Assembly (NCBI GenBank): GCA_018376135.1
Contig: JAHABX010000008.1
Coordinates: 1 to 64,000, forward strand
Source of the DNA: Clostridiales bacterium
GTDB lineage: Bacteria > Bacillota > Clostridia > Lachnospirales > Lachnospiraceae
Direction: 5' to 3'
DNA: 64,000 bases
Shown here piece by piece: positions 40,265-47,376 of the stretch (its first letter is position 1; each line of letters begins with the position of its first letter). The translations under genes and the position numbers were made by a program. Under the pieces are notes generated by a model. It did not search any database and was not told the DNA's origin. It saw nothing but the letters and a program-made list of their open reading frames with translations.

Positions 40265-42028
40265 ATGATGATGAAAAAGAGAAGCAGAGTCCTGCTTTTA
40301 CTGGCAGCTTCCCTGATGCTTTTGCTGGTGGCATTAGAAAGTCCTGAAAGGGCAGAGGCTATGGAGCAGATGGATGATATTATCCCTTCCCTGGAGGAAG
40401 CCTTCTGTGAGGGGGACCTGGAGCTGGAGCTGTCCAGCAGAGGGGAATATCCAATTTATTATACACTGGATGGGAGTATTCCCACCTTGGACAGTATATT
40501 CTATGAAGGGGCAGTCACCCTGCCGGCTTCCGGGGAGGTTCAGTCCTGTGTCGTAAGGGCGCGTACTTATGATGAAAATACAGGAGTGTGGGGAGATCTG
40601 TTTACCCGCACTTATTTCTATGCCCGGGAGATGGAGACGATCCTGGATCGGTTCAATACCTATATTGTCTGCCTGACCAGCGATCCTTATAATCTGTATG
40701 ATTATGAGTATGGCATTATGGTGGAGGGAAAGATTCGGGATGAATACCGCGCCAGTGAGGAGTACATATCCGGCAAGCTGACCCAGCCTGCGAACTTTAC
40801 CCAGGAAGGGCGTGAATGGGAGCGGGACGTATTTGTGGAGATCCTGTCCCCCAAGGGAGAGACCCTGGTTGCCCAGAATGCGGGGATGCGCATATTCGGA
40901 CATGCCAGCCGCCAGTATTATTACAAATCCTTCAAGCTGTATGCGAGAGAGGAATATGGACCGGAGAGCTTTGCCTATCCCTTCTTCCCGGATAATATGC
41001 CCGGAGACGGGAACGAGGTACAGGAATCCTATGAACGTCTGGTGGTGCGTGCCCATGGTTTTGATAAAAGTGTGACCATGTTCCGGGAGGAGCTGTTCCA
41101 GCGTCTGTGCAGTCAGATTGAGGGGATCGATACCAAATCGGTTGCGCCGGCATCTGTCTGGCTGAATGGAGCTTATTACAATTTTGAATGGCTTCAGGAG
41201 GTGTATGATGACCGCTATATGGAGGAAAATTATGGTCTGCAGCAGATGAACGATTCCTATCGGACCGTGACGCTCAGGGCAGATCGGCCGACGACCAGTG
41301 TACCGCCGGGATCAGAAGAGGAAGTGATCAAATTTACCGGGACAGGAGGAGAAGAGGCAGAGGTTCAGATCTCGGATCCGGAGGATGTACAGGCAGCCAG
41401 TGATTATGAACGGGTGGCAGCGTATGCCGAGAAGAATCTGACGGATGACAGAGTATTTGAAGAACTGTGCGGGCTGGTGGATTTGGAAAACATGCTGCAG
41501 TATTTTGCGGTGGAGACTTATATCGGCAACTGGGACTGGCCGCTGAATAATGTAAAGCTGTACCGTTATTATTCATCGTCGAATACATATGGGGAAGACC
41601 GGCAGGACGGAAGGTGGAGATATCTCTATTATGATATGGAGGCCGGTTTTAATATCTTTAACGAACCGGAGGAAGAATGGCTGTCCATTGAGCAGGTTAT
41701 GGAAGAAAGTTCTTTGTTTGGCGCGGTCATGAAGCGAGAGGATATGCAGAAGCGGTTTGTCTATTATCTCAGCCTGTGTGCCAATGAGTATTTTACAGAA
41801 GAGAAGGTCCGGGCAGCCGTAGAACAGCTCCGGTCCGAACGGGATCAGGAGTTATCCGCCAGCCTTTCATATAAACAGAGTATTGACGAGACCTATACCC
41901 TGAATATGGATGAGGTGAATGAAAATATCCTGAGGATCTATGAATTTGTGGAGAAGCGTCCACAGATCATAAAGGATGAAGTACAGGCGCTGTTCGGAAT
42001 GGATATGGCGCTGACAGAAGACAGATGA
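40265..42028 (+). CDS. Secreted CotH-family protein with chitobiase-type Ig-like domain (copy 2)
   Basis: A 587-residue exported protein. The signal peptide (about 1-32) is followed by a CHB_HEX_C-type Ig-like repeat (about 60-115, with YPIYYTLDGSIPT) and a CotH domain (about 130-560: GMRIFGHASRQYYYKSFKLY, RWRYLYYDMEAGF). Three consecutive ATGs open the gene; the first is listed. It is more divergent and longer than copy 1 and carries the extra sugar-binding-like domain. Its stop overlaps a possible upstream queA start. Confidence 0.82.
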   Translation: MMMKKRSRVLLLLAASLMLLLVALESPERAEAMEQMDDIIPSLEEAFCEGDLELELSSRGEYPIYYTLDGSIPTLDSIFYEGAVTLPASGEVQSCVVRARTYDENTGVWGDLFTRTYFYAREMETILDRFNTYIVCLTSDPYNLYDYEYGIMVEGKIRDEYRASEEYISGKLTQPANFTQEGREWERDVFVEILSPKGETLVAQNAGMRIFGHASRQYYYKSFKLYAREEYGPESFAYPFFPDNMPGDGNEVQESYERLVVRAHGFDKSVTMFREELFQRLCSQIEGIDTKSVAPASVWLNGAYYNFEWLQEVYDDRYMEENYGLQQMNDSYRTVTLRADRPTTSVPPGSEEEVIKFTGTGGEEAEVQISDPEDVQAASDYERVAAYAEKNLTDDRVFEELCGLVDLENMLQYFAVETYIGNWDWPLNNVKLYRYYSSSNTYGEDRQDGRWRYLYYDMEAGFNIFNEPEEEWLSIEQVMEESSLFGAVMKREDMQKRFVYYLSLCANEYFTEEKVRAAVEQLRSERDQELSASLSYKQSIDETYTLNMDEVNENILRIYEFVEKRPQIIKDEVQALFGMDMALTEDR

Positions 42029-42048
42029 CAGGAGAATCGAGGAATTAC

Positions 42049-43077
42049 ATGAATTTACATGATTTTTATTATGAACTGCCCCAGGGGCTGATCGCGCAGG
42101 ATCCGCTGGAGGATCGTTCCAGTTCCAGACTTTTGCTTTTGAATAAAGAGACCGGGGAAGTAGAACACCATATATTTAAGGAAATTATCAATTATCTTCA
42201 GCCGGGAGACTGCCTTGTGGTGAATAATACGAAGGTCATTCCGGCGCGCCTGATCGGAAGTAAGGTGGGAACGGATGCGAAGATAGAGGTGCTGCTTCTG
42301 AAGCGGAAGGAAGATCAGGTATGGGAGACGCTGGTGAAGCCGGGTAAGAAAGCAAAGCCGGGAACAAAGATCAGCTTTGGTGATGGTCTGCTGACAGGTG
42401 AGGTTCTGGATGTGGTGGAGGAGGGCAACCGTCTGATCCGATTCAGCTATGAAGGGATCTTTGAGGAGATCCTGGACCAGCTGGGACAGATGCCGCTGCC
42501 GCCGTATATTACCCATCAGCTGCAGGATAAGAACCGCTATCAGACCGTGTACGCAAAGCATGACGGCTCTGCAGCGGCACCGACCGCAGGTCTGCATTTT
42601 ACGCCGGAGCTTTTGCAGGAGATCCGTGATAAGGGAGTGAAGATCGCCCATGTGACTCTTCATGTGGGACTTGGAACCTTCCGTCCGGTGAAGGTGGAAA
42701 ATATCATGGAGCATCATATGCACTCGGAGTTTTATGTGGTGGAAGAGGATCAGGCAGAACTGATCAACGCCACGAAGGCTCAGGGGGGACGGGTGATCGC
42801 GGTGGGCACCACCAGCTGCCGTACGCTGGAATCCGCATCCGGAGAGGATGGTATTTTAAGAGCCGGAAGCGGCTGGACAGATATCTTTATCTATCCTGGC
42901 TATGATTTTAAGCTGATCGACTGTCTGATCACCAATTTCCATCTGCCGGAATCCACACTTATGATGCTGGTATCCGCACTGGCAGGAAGAGACCGGATTA
43001 TGGCTGCCTATGAGGAGGCTGTGAAGGAACGGTACCGGTTCTTCAGTTTTGGAGATGCCATGTTTATTTTTAAATAA
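42049..43077 (+). CDS. queA: S-adenosylmethionine:tRNA ribosyltransferase-isomerase QueA
   Basis: A 342-residue enzyme transferring the ribosyl group of SAM to 7-aminomethyl-deazaguanine tRNA, making epoxyqueuosine. Motifs: FYYELPQGLIAQDPLEDRSS at the N terminus, SAAAPTAGLHFTPELL and HVGLGTFRPV in the core. The ATG at 42049 with GAGG upstream gives the exact usual length; the ATG at 42025 overlaps the CotH stop. Other queuosine genes are not in view. Confidence 0.95.
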   Translation: MNLHDFYYELPQGLIAQDPLEDRSSSRLLLLNKETGEVEHHIFKEIINYLQPGDCLVVNNTKVIPARLIGSKVGTDAKIEVLLLKRKEDQVWETLVKPGKKAKPGTKISFGDGLLTGEVLDVVEEGNRLIRFSYEGIFEEILDQLGQMPLPPYITHQLQDKNRYQTVYAKHDGSAAAPTAGLHFTPELLQEIRDKGVKIAHVTLHVGLGTFRPVKVENIMEHHMHSEFYVVEEDQAELINATKAQGGRVIAVGTTSCRTLESASGEDGILRAGSGWTDIFIYPGYDFKLIDCLITNFHLPESTLMMLVSALAGRDRIMAAYEEAVKERYRFFSFGDAMFIFK

Positions 43078-43100
43078 ATATACCGGTTATCGGAAGGAAA

Positions 43101-43147
43101 AAAGGACTGTCTTACCCGACGGGGTATGGGACGGTCCTTTCTTTCTT
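43101..43147. terminator. Terminator between queA and udk
   Basis: AAAGGACTGTC and GACGGTCCTTT around an 18-base loop, T-rich on both strands. Confidence 0.8.
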
Positions 43148-43160
43148 CTGATATGAAGTT

Positions 43161-43772
43161 CTATGATTCAAGCAAAAGCCGTATCTTAGACTGCACAACA
43201 TCGAAGGCAACATCATTCATACCGCTGTTGATGACAATATCTGCCATAGCACGGGTCGGCTCTACATAGAGATAGTGCATGGGCTTTACGGTGGTAAGAT
43301 ACTGCTCCATAATGTTATCCAGATCGCGTCCCCGTTCCTTTACGTCTCTGACGATCCTTCGCAGGATACGTTCGTCCGCATCGGCTTCCACGTAGATTTT
43401 AATGTCGATCAGATTCCGTACGCGGGGGTCGGACAGAAGGAGGATCCCTTCTGCCAGAATGATCCTTTTGGGCTCAATGTGGAGTGTCCGGTCGGAGCGG
43501 TTATGCTCGGTGTAGTCATAGACCGGGCAGTCGATGGGGCTTCCTTCTTTCAGAAGCTTCAGGTGCCGGAGCATCAGATCTGTCTCCAGAGAATCCGGGT
43601 GGTCATAATTGACCTTTTTCCGCTCCTCGAAGGGAACGGTATCCTGTCTGCGATAATAGTTGTCGTGATAGATAACGGCCACATCATCCTTAAACTGTTC
43701 TTTCAGCCGGTTGGTAAAGGTGGATTTGCCGGAACCGGTTCCGCCGGCAATCCCAATAATGATACAATTCAT
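43161..43772 (-). CDS. udk: Uridine kinase
   Basis: A 203-residue nucleoside kinase phosphorylating uridine and cytidine for pyrimidine salvage. The P-loop GIAGGTGSGKSTF (about 7-19), YHDNYYRRQD and the DVKERGRD lid are present. GGAAAGGACTGG precedes the start. It stands alone, convergent with queA. The 260-bp gap to the next gene (43773-44033) is AT-rich with one hairpin (CCGCAAA/TTTGCGG near 43934-43954) and a rightward promoter. Confidence 0.94.
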   Translation of the reverse strand: MNCIIIGIAGGTGSGKSTFTNRLKEQFKDDVAVIYHDNYYRRQDTVPFEERKKVNYDHPDSLETDLMLRHLKLLKEGSPIDCPVYDYTEHNRSDRTLHIEPKRIILAEGILLLSDPRVRNLIDIKIYVEADADERILRRIVRDVKERGRDLDNIMEQYLTTVKPMHYLYVEPTRAMADIVINSGMNDVAFDVVQSKIRLLLES

Positions 43773-43955
43773 ATCCAGTCCTTTCCGTTCAGTTTTTTAT
43801 ATGTATTTGTTATTATTTTACACTGTTTTTACATGGATTTCCAGAAAAAACTGCAGTTCTCTGATCATGAAAAATTTTCCCGCAACGCTCATATTCAGAC
43901 TTTGTTGAGATATCTGCCGGACTGCTAAGGCACCGCAAAGAAAGCTTTTGCGGCA

Positions 43956-43983
43956 TTGACTTCTGATGAAAAAAATTTATAAT
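43956..43983 (+). promoter_or_regulatory. Promoter of the HPr-like gene
   Basis: TTGACT (43956-43961) and perfect TATAAT (43978-43983) with 16-bp spacing. Confidence 0.65.
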
Positions 43984-44033
43984 ATGGATCAGAAATATGA
44001 TAAAAAATGTCAGAGAAAGGGAGAGTTTTGGAT

Positions 44034-44255
44034 ATGATGGAAGTACAGATCAAGCTGCCGCCCCATTATGTAGGTGAATTTGTAAAGAAAACACAGAAGT
44101 GTGATTTTCACATTGACGTGGTCTACAATCGTCTGGAGATCGACGGAAAGTCTCTGCTTGGCATGCTGAGTCTGGATCTGAATAAGATCCTGAATGTAAA
44201 GCTGGGAGGACATGATCAGGAGCTGGAAGAGTTTCTGAGCGGTCTGGCGGTATAG
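44034..44255 (+). CDS. HPr-fold protein lacking the phosphorylated histidine
   Basis: A 73-residue protein aligning with PTS phosphocarrier HPr. The Ser46-type motif is kept (DGKSLLGMLSL, about 40-50), but the region that should read G-[IL]-H-A-R-P is KLPPHYVGEF, so the His15 equivalent with its following Ala-Arg-Pro is absent. It therefore cannot act as a normal sugar-transport phosphocarrier; a regulatory role, like Crh of B. subtilis, is possible. Crh also lacks the histidine but keeps the serine. The start with AAAGGGAG is preferred over an upstream GTG/TTG-type start. Confidence 0.75.
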   Translation: MMEVQIKLPPHYVGEFVKKTQKCDFHIDVVYNRLEIDGKSLLGMLSLDLNKILNVKLGGHDQELEEFLSGLAV

Positions 44256-44276
44256 ATAAGAAAAGAGATAAAGCGA

Positions 44277-44320
44277 ATGCCCCTAAAACAGATGATCGTC
44301 CGTGTTTTAGGGGCATCTTT
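44277..44320. terminator. Terminator between the HPr-like gene and aroA
   Basis: ATGCCCCTAAAACA and TGTTTTAGGGGCAT form a perfect 14-bp stem with a 12-base loop; it separates two convergent genes. Confidence 0.85.
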
Positions 44321-44332
44321 GTGTGTATTCCG

Positions 44333-45607
44333 TTACATTAACTGCTGCAGATCCTCGTAGAAACGCGGATAGCTGATCTGTACACAGTCGGCATCTGTAA
44401 TCTCTGTCCGTCCATCAGCGGCAAGAGCGGTCACGGCAAAGGTCATGGCGATGCGGTGATCCAGCCGGCTGTCAATGACAGCACCATGAAGTGGATGTCC
44501 TCCTTCGATGATCATTCCGTCGCTGGCAGCAGTGATGTGTGCACCCATGGCACTCAGATTCCGGACCATTACGTCAATGCGGTTGGATTCCTTTACCTTC
44601 AGCTCCTGTGCGTCCTTTATGACAGTGGTTCCTTCTGCGAAGCAGGCGAGGGCAGCCACCACCGGCAGCTCATCGATGAGAGTTGGGATGATCGCACCGC
44701 CTACGGAAGTTCCGTGCAGACTGCTGTGTCTGACCAGAAGATCCGCAGTCGGTTCTCCATTTTCCCTGTTTTCGTTCAGCATGGTAATATCAGCGCCCAT
44801 GGCATGACATACTCGAAGAAGTCCGTCACGGGTGGGGTTGATCCCTACATTCCGAATCAGGATCTCAGAGCCGGGAACAATCAGTCCGGCAGCGATGAAG
44901 TAAGCAGCGGAAGAAATGTCTCCGGGAACACAGATCTCCTGGGCGTGAAGAGTCGGATCGGGCAGGATCGTGGCGGTCGTTCCCTTACTGGTTACCTGAG
45001 CGCCGAAATGCTCCAGCAGGATCTCGGAATGATTCCGGGACAGACAGGGCTCCGTCACGCTGGTGGGGCTGTCTGCATAGAGTCCCGCCAGAAGGAGGCA
45101 GGATTTGACCTGCGCGGAGGCTACCTTGGATGTATAGTGGATCCCGTGAAGGGGTGCCCCCTGGATACGCAGAGGTGCACAGCCGTTATTTTGGAGGCTC
45201 TCGATCTGTGCGCCCATAAGAGCGAGGGGATCCATGATCCGTTTCATAGGACGGGACTGGATGGAGGCATCTCCATTCAACTCTGTGGTGAACGCCTGTC
45301 CGGCAAGAATACCACAGATCAGCCGGGTCGTTGTTCCGCTGTTCCCTACATCCAGGCAGGAGTGGGGAGCTTTAAGTCCGTGCAGACCCTTTCCGTGGAT
45401 CAGGATCTCGTCCGGATGGTTCTCAATCTCAATTCCCAGGTTCCTGAAACAGTTTATGGTGGACAGGCAGTCTGCTCCCTGAAGAAAATTAGTGACCCGT
45501 GTAGTGCCCTCTGCCAGGGCTCCAAACATAATGGACCGGTGGGAGATGCTCTTGTCACCCGGAACCGTGACCGTTCCTTTTAATGCATTTGCTCTTGTAA
45601 ATTCCAT
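44333..45607 (-). CDS. aroA: 3-phosphoshikimate 1-carboxyvinyltransferase (EPSP synthase)
   Basis: A 424-residue enzyme joining PEP and shikimate-3-phosphate in aromatic amino-acid synthesis. Motifs: VPGDKSISHRS (about 14-24), LDVGNSGTTTRL (about 85-96) and the C-terminal LDHRIAM. The ATG at 45605-45607 has AGGAG 7 bases upstream; a longer start would run into tyrA. The ribosome-binding site overlaps the tyrA stop, so the two genes are coupled (tyrA first). Confidence 0.96.
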   Translation of the reverse strand: MEFTRANALKGTVTVPGDKSISHRSIMFGALAEGTTRVTNFLQGADCLSTINCFRNLGIEIENHPDEILIHGKGLHGLKAPHSCLDVGNSGTTTRLICGILAGQAFTTELNGDASIQSRPMKRIMDPLALMGAQIESLQNNGCAPLRIQGAPLHGIHYTSKVASAQVKSCLLLAGLYADSPTSVTEPCLSRNHSEILLEHFGAQVTSKGTTATILPDPTLHAQEICVPGDISSAAYFIAAGLIVPGSEILIRNVGINPTRDGLLRVCHAMGADITMLNENRENGEPTADLLVRHSSLHGTSVGGAIIPTLIDELPVVAALACFAEGTTVIKDAQELKVKESNRIDVMVRNLSAMGAHITAASDGMIIEGGHPLHGAVIDSRLDHRIAMTFAVTALAADGRTEITDADCVQISYPRFYEDLQQLM

Positions 45608-45617
45608 ATGTAGACTC

Positions 45618-46706
45618 CTATCGTTCATAGATAACATAGCGGTATCTTCTCAGCAGCTCACATGCCTGCTTTAAGGACTGTTCATCGTAAAACTCGATGC
45701 GCAGTACCGCTTCGATAAATTCACGGCTGTGTACAATGCCGATATTCTTCAGGCTGATCTGGTTGCTTGCCAGGATCGTGGCAAGGGTAGCGATTCCTCC
45801 GACCTCATCCACCATATCACAGTAAATCTCAAATACTCTCTGAATGGGACCGCTTCCTTTGACCGGAAGACTGTTCCGGTAATCCCGGGAGGTCTCGAAT
45901 AACTGATGGATCGCTCCTGCCTGGGCAGCATCCAGCTGCTGTCTGATGGCGGTCAGAGAGCGGATGTAATCCTTCAGGATCGAAGAGATGTTTTCTCTGT
46001 TTGTCATGCAGATCTGTTCCCACATTTCCGGAGACGAGGAGGCGATCCTTGTAATATCCTTGAAACCTCCTGCGGCAACCATTTTCATAATACCGTCCTC
46101 CGTATCAGAATCCCGCACCAGATTCACAAGAGAAGAAGCAATGATATGGGGCAGATGACTGATTCCTGCGGTCACATAGTCGTGAATGCGGTAATCAAGG
46201 ACCAGCGGCAGCGCTTTTAAGCTTTTCACGAAATCCCGGTAGCGTTCCACCTCTTCTTTTGGAACCTTTTCTGTAGGAGTGATGACGTAATAAGCATTCT
46301 CAATAAGGATCCGCTTGGAATTGGCGTATCCGGTCTTCTCGGAACCTGCCATGGGGTGTCCGCCGATGAAATGTTCCTCCATATCCAGCTCTCTGACTTT
46401 TGCATGGATGTCACACTTGGTACTGCCCACATCCGTAATGATGCAGGAGGAGTGGATCAGGGGCTTGAGCTGTGCCAGATATTCTGCATTGCTGGCGACA
46501 GGGGCGCACAGGAAAATGTAGTCGCAGTCTGCGAAATTATCATCCACCTGTTCGACCGCCCGGTCTACGATCCGGTCCAGAACTGCCTGTTCCACAGTGG
46601 CGCGGGTGCGGGAATAAGCGATGATCTCGGTGTCAGAATAAAAATAACGGATTGCTCTGGCAATGGAACCGCCGATCAGACCCAATCCGATAAAGCCAAT
46701 CTTCAT
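45618..46706 (-). CDS. tyrA: Prephenate dehydrogenase with C-terminal ACT domain
   Basis: A 362-residue enzyme oxidising prephenate to 4-hydroxyphenylpyruvate for tyrosine. The Rossmann motif GLIGGSIARAI (about 8-18), DVGSTKCDIH and the catalytic-region GGHPMAGSEKTGY are present. A C-terminal ACT-like domain (about 290-350) suggests feedback by an aromatic amino acid. AAGGAGAAC precedes the start. It heads a leftward tyrA-aroA operon. Confidence 0.94.
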   Translation of the reverse strand: MKIGFIGLGLIGGSIARAIRYFYSDTEIIAYSRTRATVEQAVLDRIVDRAVEQVDDNFADCDYIFLCAPVASNAEYLAQLKPLIHSSCIITDVGSTKCDIHAKVRELDMEEHFIGGHPMAGSEKTGYANSKRILIENAYYVITPTEKVPKEEVERYRDFVKSLKALPLVLDYRIHDYVTAGISHLPHIIASSLVNLVRDSDTEDGIMKMVAAGGFKDITRIASSSPEMWEQICMTNRENISSILKDYIRSLTAIRQQLDAAQAGAIHQLFETSRDYRNSLPVKGSGPIQRVFEIYCDMVDEVGGIATLATILASNQISLKNIGIVHSREFIEAVLRIEFYDEQSLKQACELLRRYRYVIYER

Positions 46707-46737
46707 GAATGTTCTCCTTTAGCACGTTAATGTTGTA

Positions 46738-46766
46738 AGTATATCACATCCTGATGAAAATGGAAA
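46738..46766 (-). promoter_or_regulatory. Promoter of tyrA-aroA
   Basis: On the minus strand TTTCCA (46761-46766) and TATACT (46738-46743) with 17-bp spacing, back to back with the rightward promoter below. Confidence 0.55.
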
Positions 46767-46780
46767 GTGTGTATGAAATC

Positions 46781-46809
46781 TTTACAAATGTGCGCCGGGA
46801 TAGTAAAAT
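46781..46809 (+). promoter_or_regulatory. Promoter of the tandem-ACT gene
   Basis: TTTACA (46781-46786) and TAAAAT (46804-46809) with 17-bp spacing. The two -35 boxes of the divergent promoters are only 14 bp apart, allowing shared control. Confidence 0.6.
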
Positions 46810-46864
46810 ATATGGAAAACGTTCAGAATCATGTAAAATATTGAAGACAGAAGAGGGAAAAGAC

Positions 46865-47287
46865 ATGCTAAAACAAGTATCCATATTTACCCAGAACAAC
46901 AGAGGCGCTATGCAGAGAATTACGGAACTGCTGCAGAGAGAGCAGATCAATATCCTTGGCTCCGTTACCAATGACAGCCCGGAGTACGGCATTGTCCGTA
47001 TGGTGGTATCCCATCCGGTGAAGGCGGCGGCAATGCTTAAAGAGGAAGGCTATCAGTGCAGTCTGACGGATGTCATCGGCGCAGAGGTGGCAGATGAGGT
47101 GGGAAACCTGAATCGGCTCCTGCTGGCGCTGTCAGAGAGCAACATCAATGTCAGCTATCTCTATCTGTCCTTTAACCGTGTGTCCGGGAAGCCGATCATG
47201 GTGTTCCACTGCGAGGATATTGAGGAAGTAGAGGAATGTCTGAAGGCAAAGGGATTTCAGGTGACCGATACAGAAGAGACGGTATAA
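46865..47287 (+). CDS. Tandem ACT-domain regulatory protein
   Basis: A 140-residue protein made of two ACT domains (about 3-66: VSIFTQNNRGAMQRITELLQ; about 70-135: ADEVGNLNRLLLALSESNIN). ACT pairs bind amino acids; no catalytic or DNA-binding domain is attached. The ATG at 46865 follows AGAGGG. Divergence from tyrA-aroA hints at a link to aromatic amino-acid sensing, by inference. Similar small ACT proteins are frequent in Lachnospiraceae and lack an assigned role. Confidence 0.8.
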   Translation: MLKQVSIFTQNNRGAMQRITELLQREQINILGSVTNDSPEYGIVRMVVSHPVKAAAMLKEEGYQCSLTDVIGAEVADEVGNLNRLLLALSESNINVSYLYLSFNRVSGKPIMVFHCEDIEEVEECLKAKGFQVTDTEETV

Positions 47288-47316
47288 TTGACAAACCCTG
47301 TCTATTATATTACAAT
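47288..47316 (+). promoter_or_regulatory. Promoter of leuS
   Basis: Perfect TTGACA (47288-47293) and TACAAT (47311-47316) with 17-bp spacing, starting right at the end of the ACT gene. The leader to leuS is only about 55 bases, too short for a T-box. Confidence 0.75.
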
Positions 47317-47376
47317 GAAATAATTGTGAAGATTTCCGTTATATTACGATAAGTCACCAACAGGAGGAATTATGAA

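Noticed and set aside
43833..43928. 31-codon rightward frame upstream of the HPr-like gene
   Set aside because: No ribosome-binding site and located upstream of the only convincing promoter.
44456..45583. 375-codon rightward frame opposite aroA
   Set aside because: Complement of aroA, with no family resemblance.
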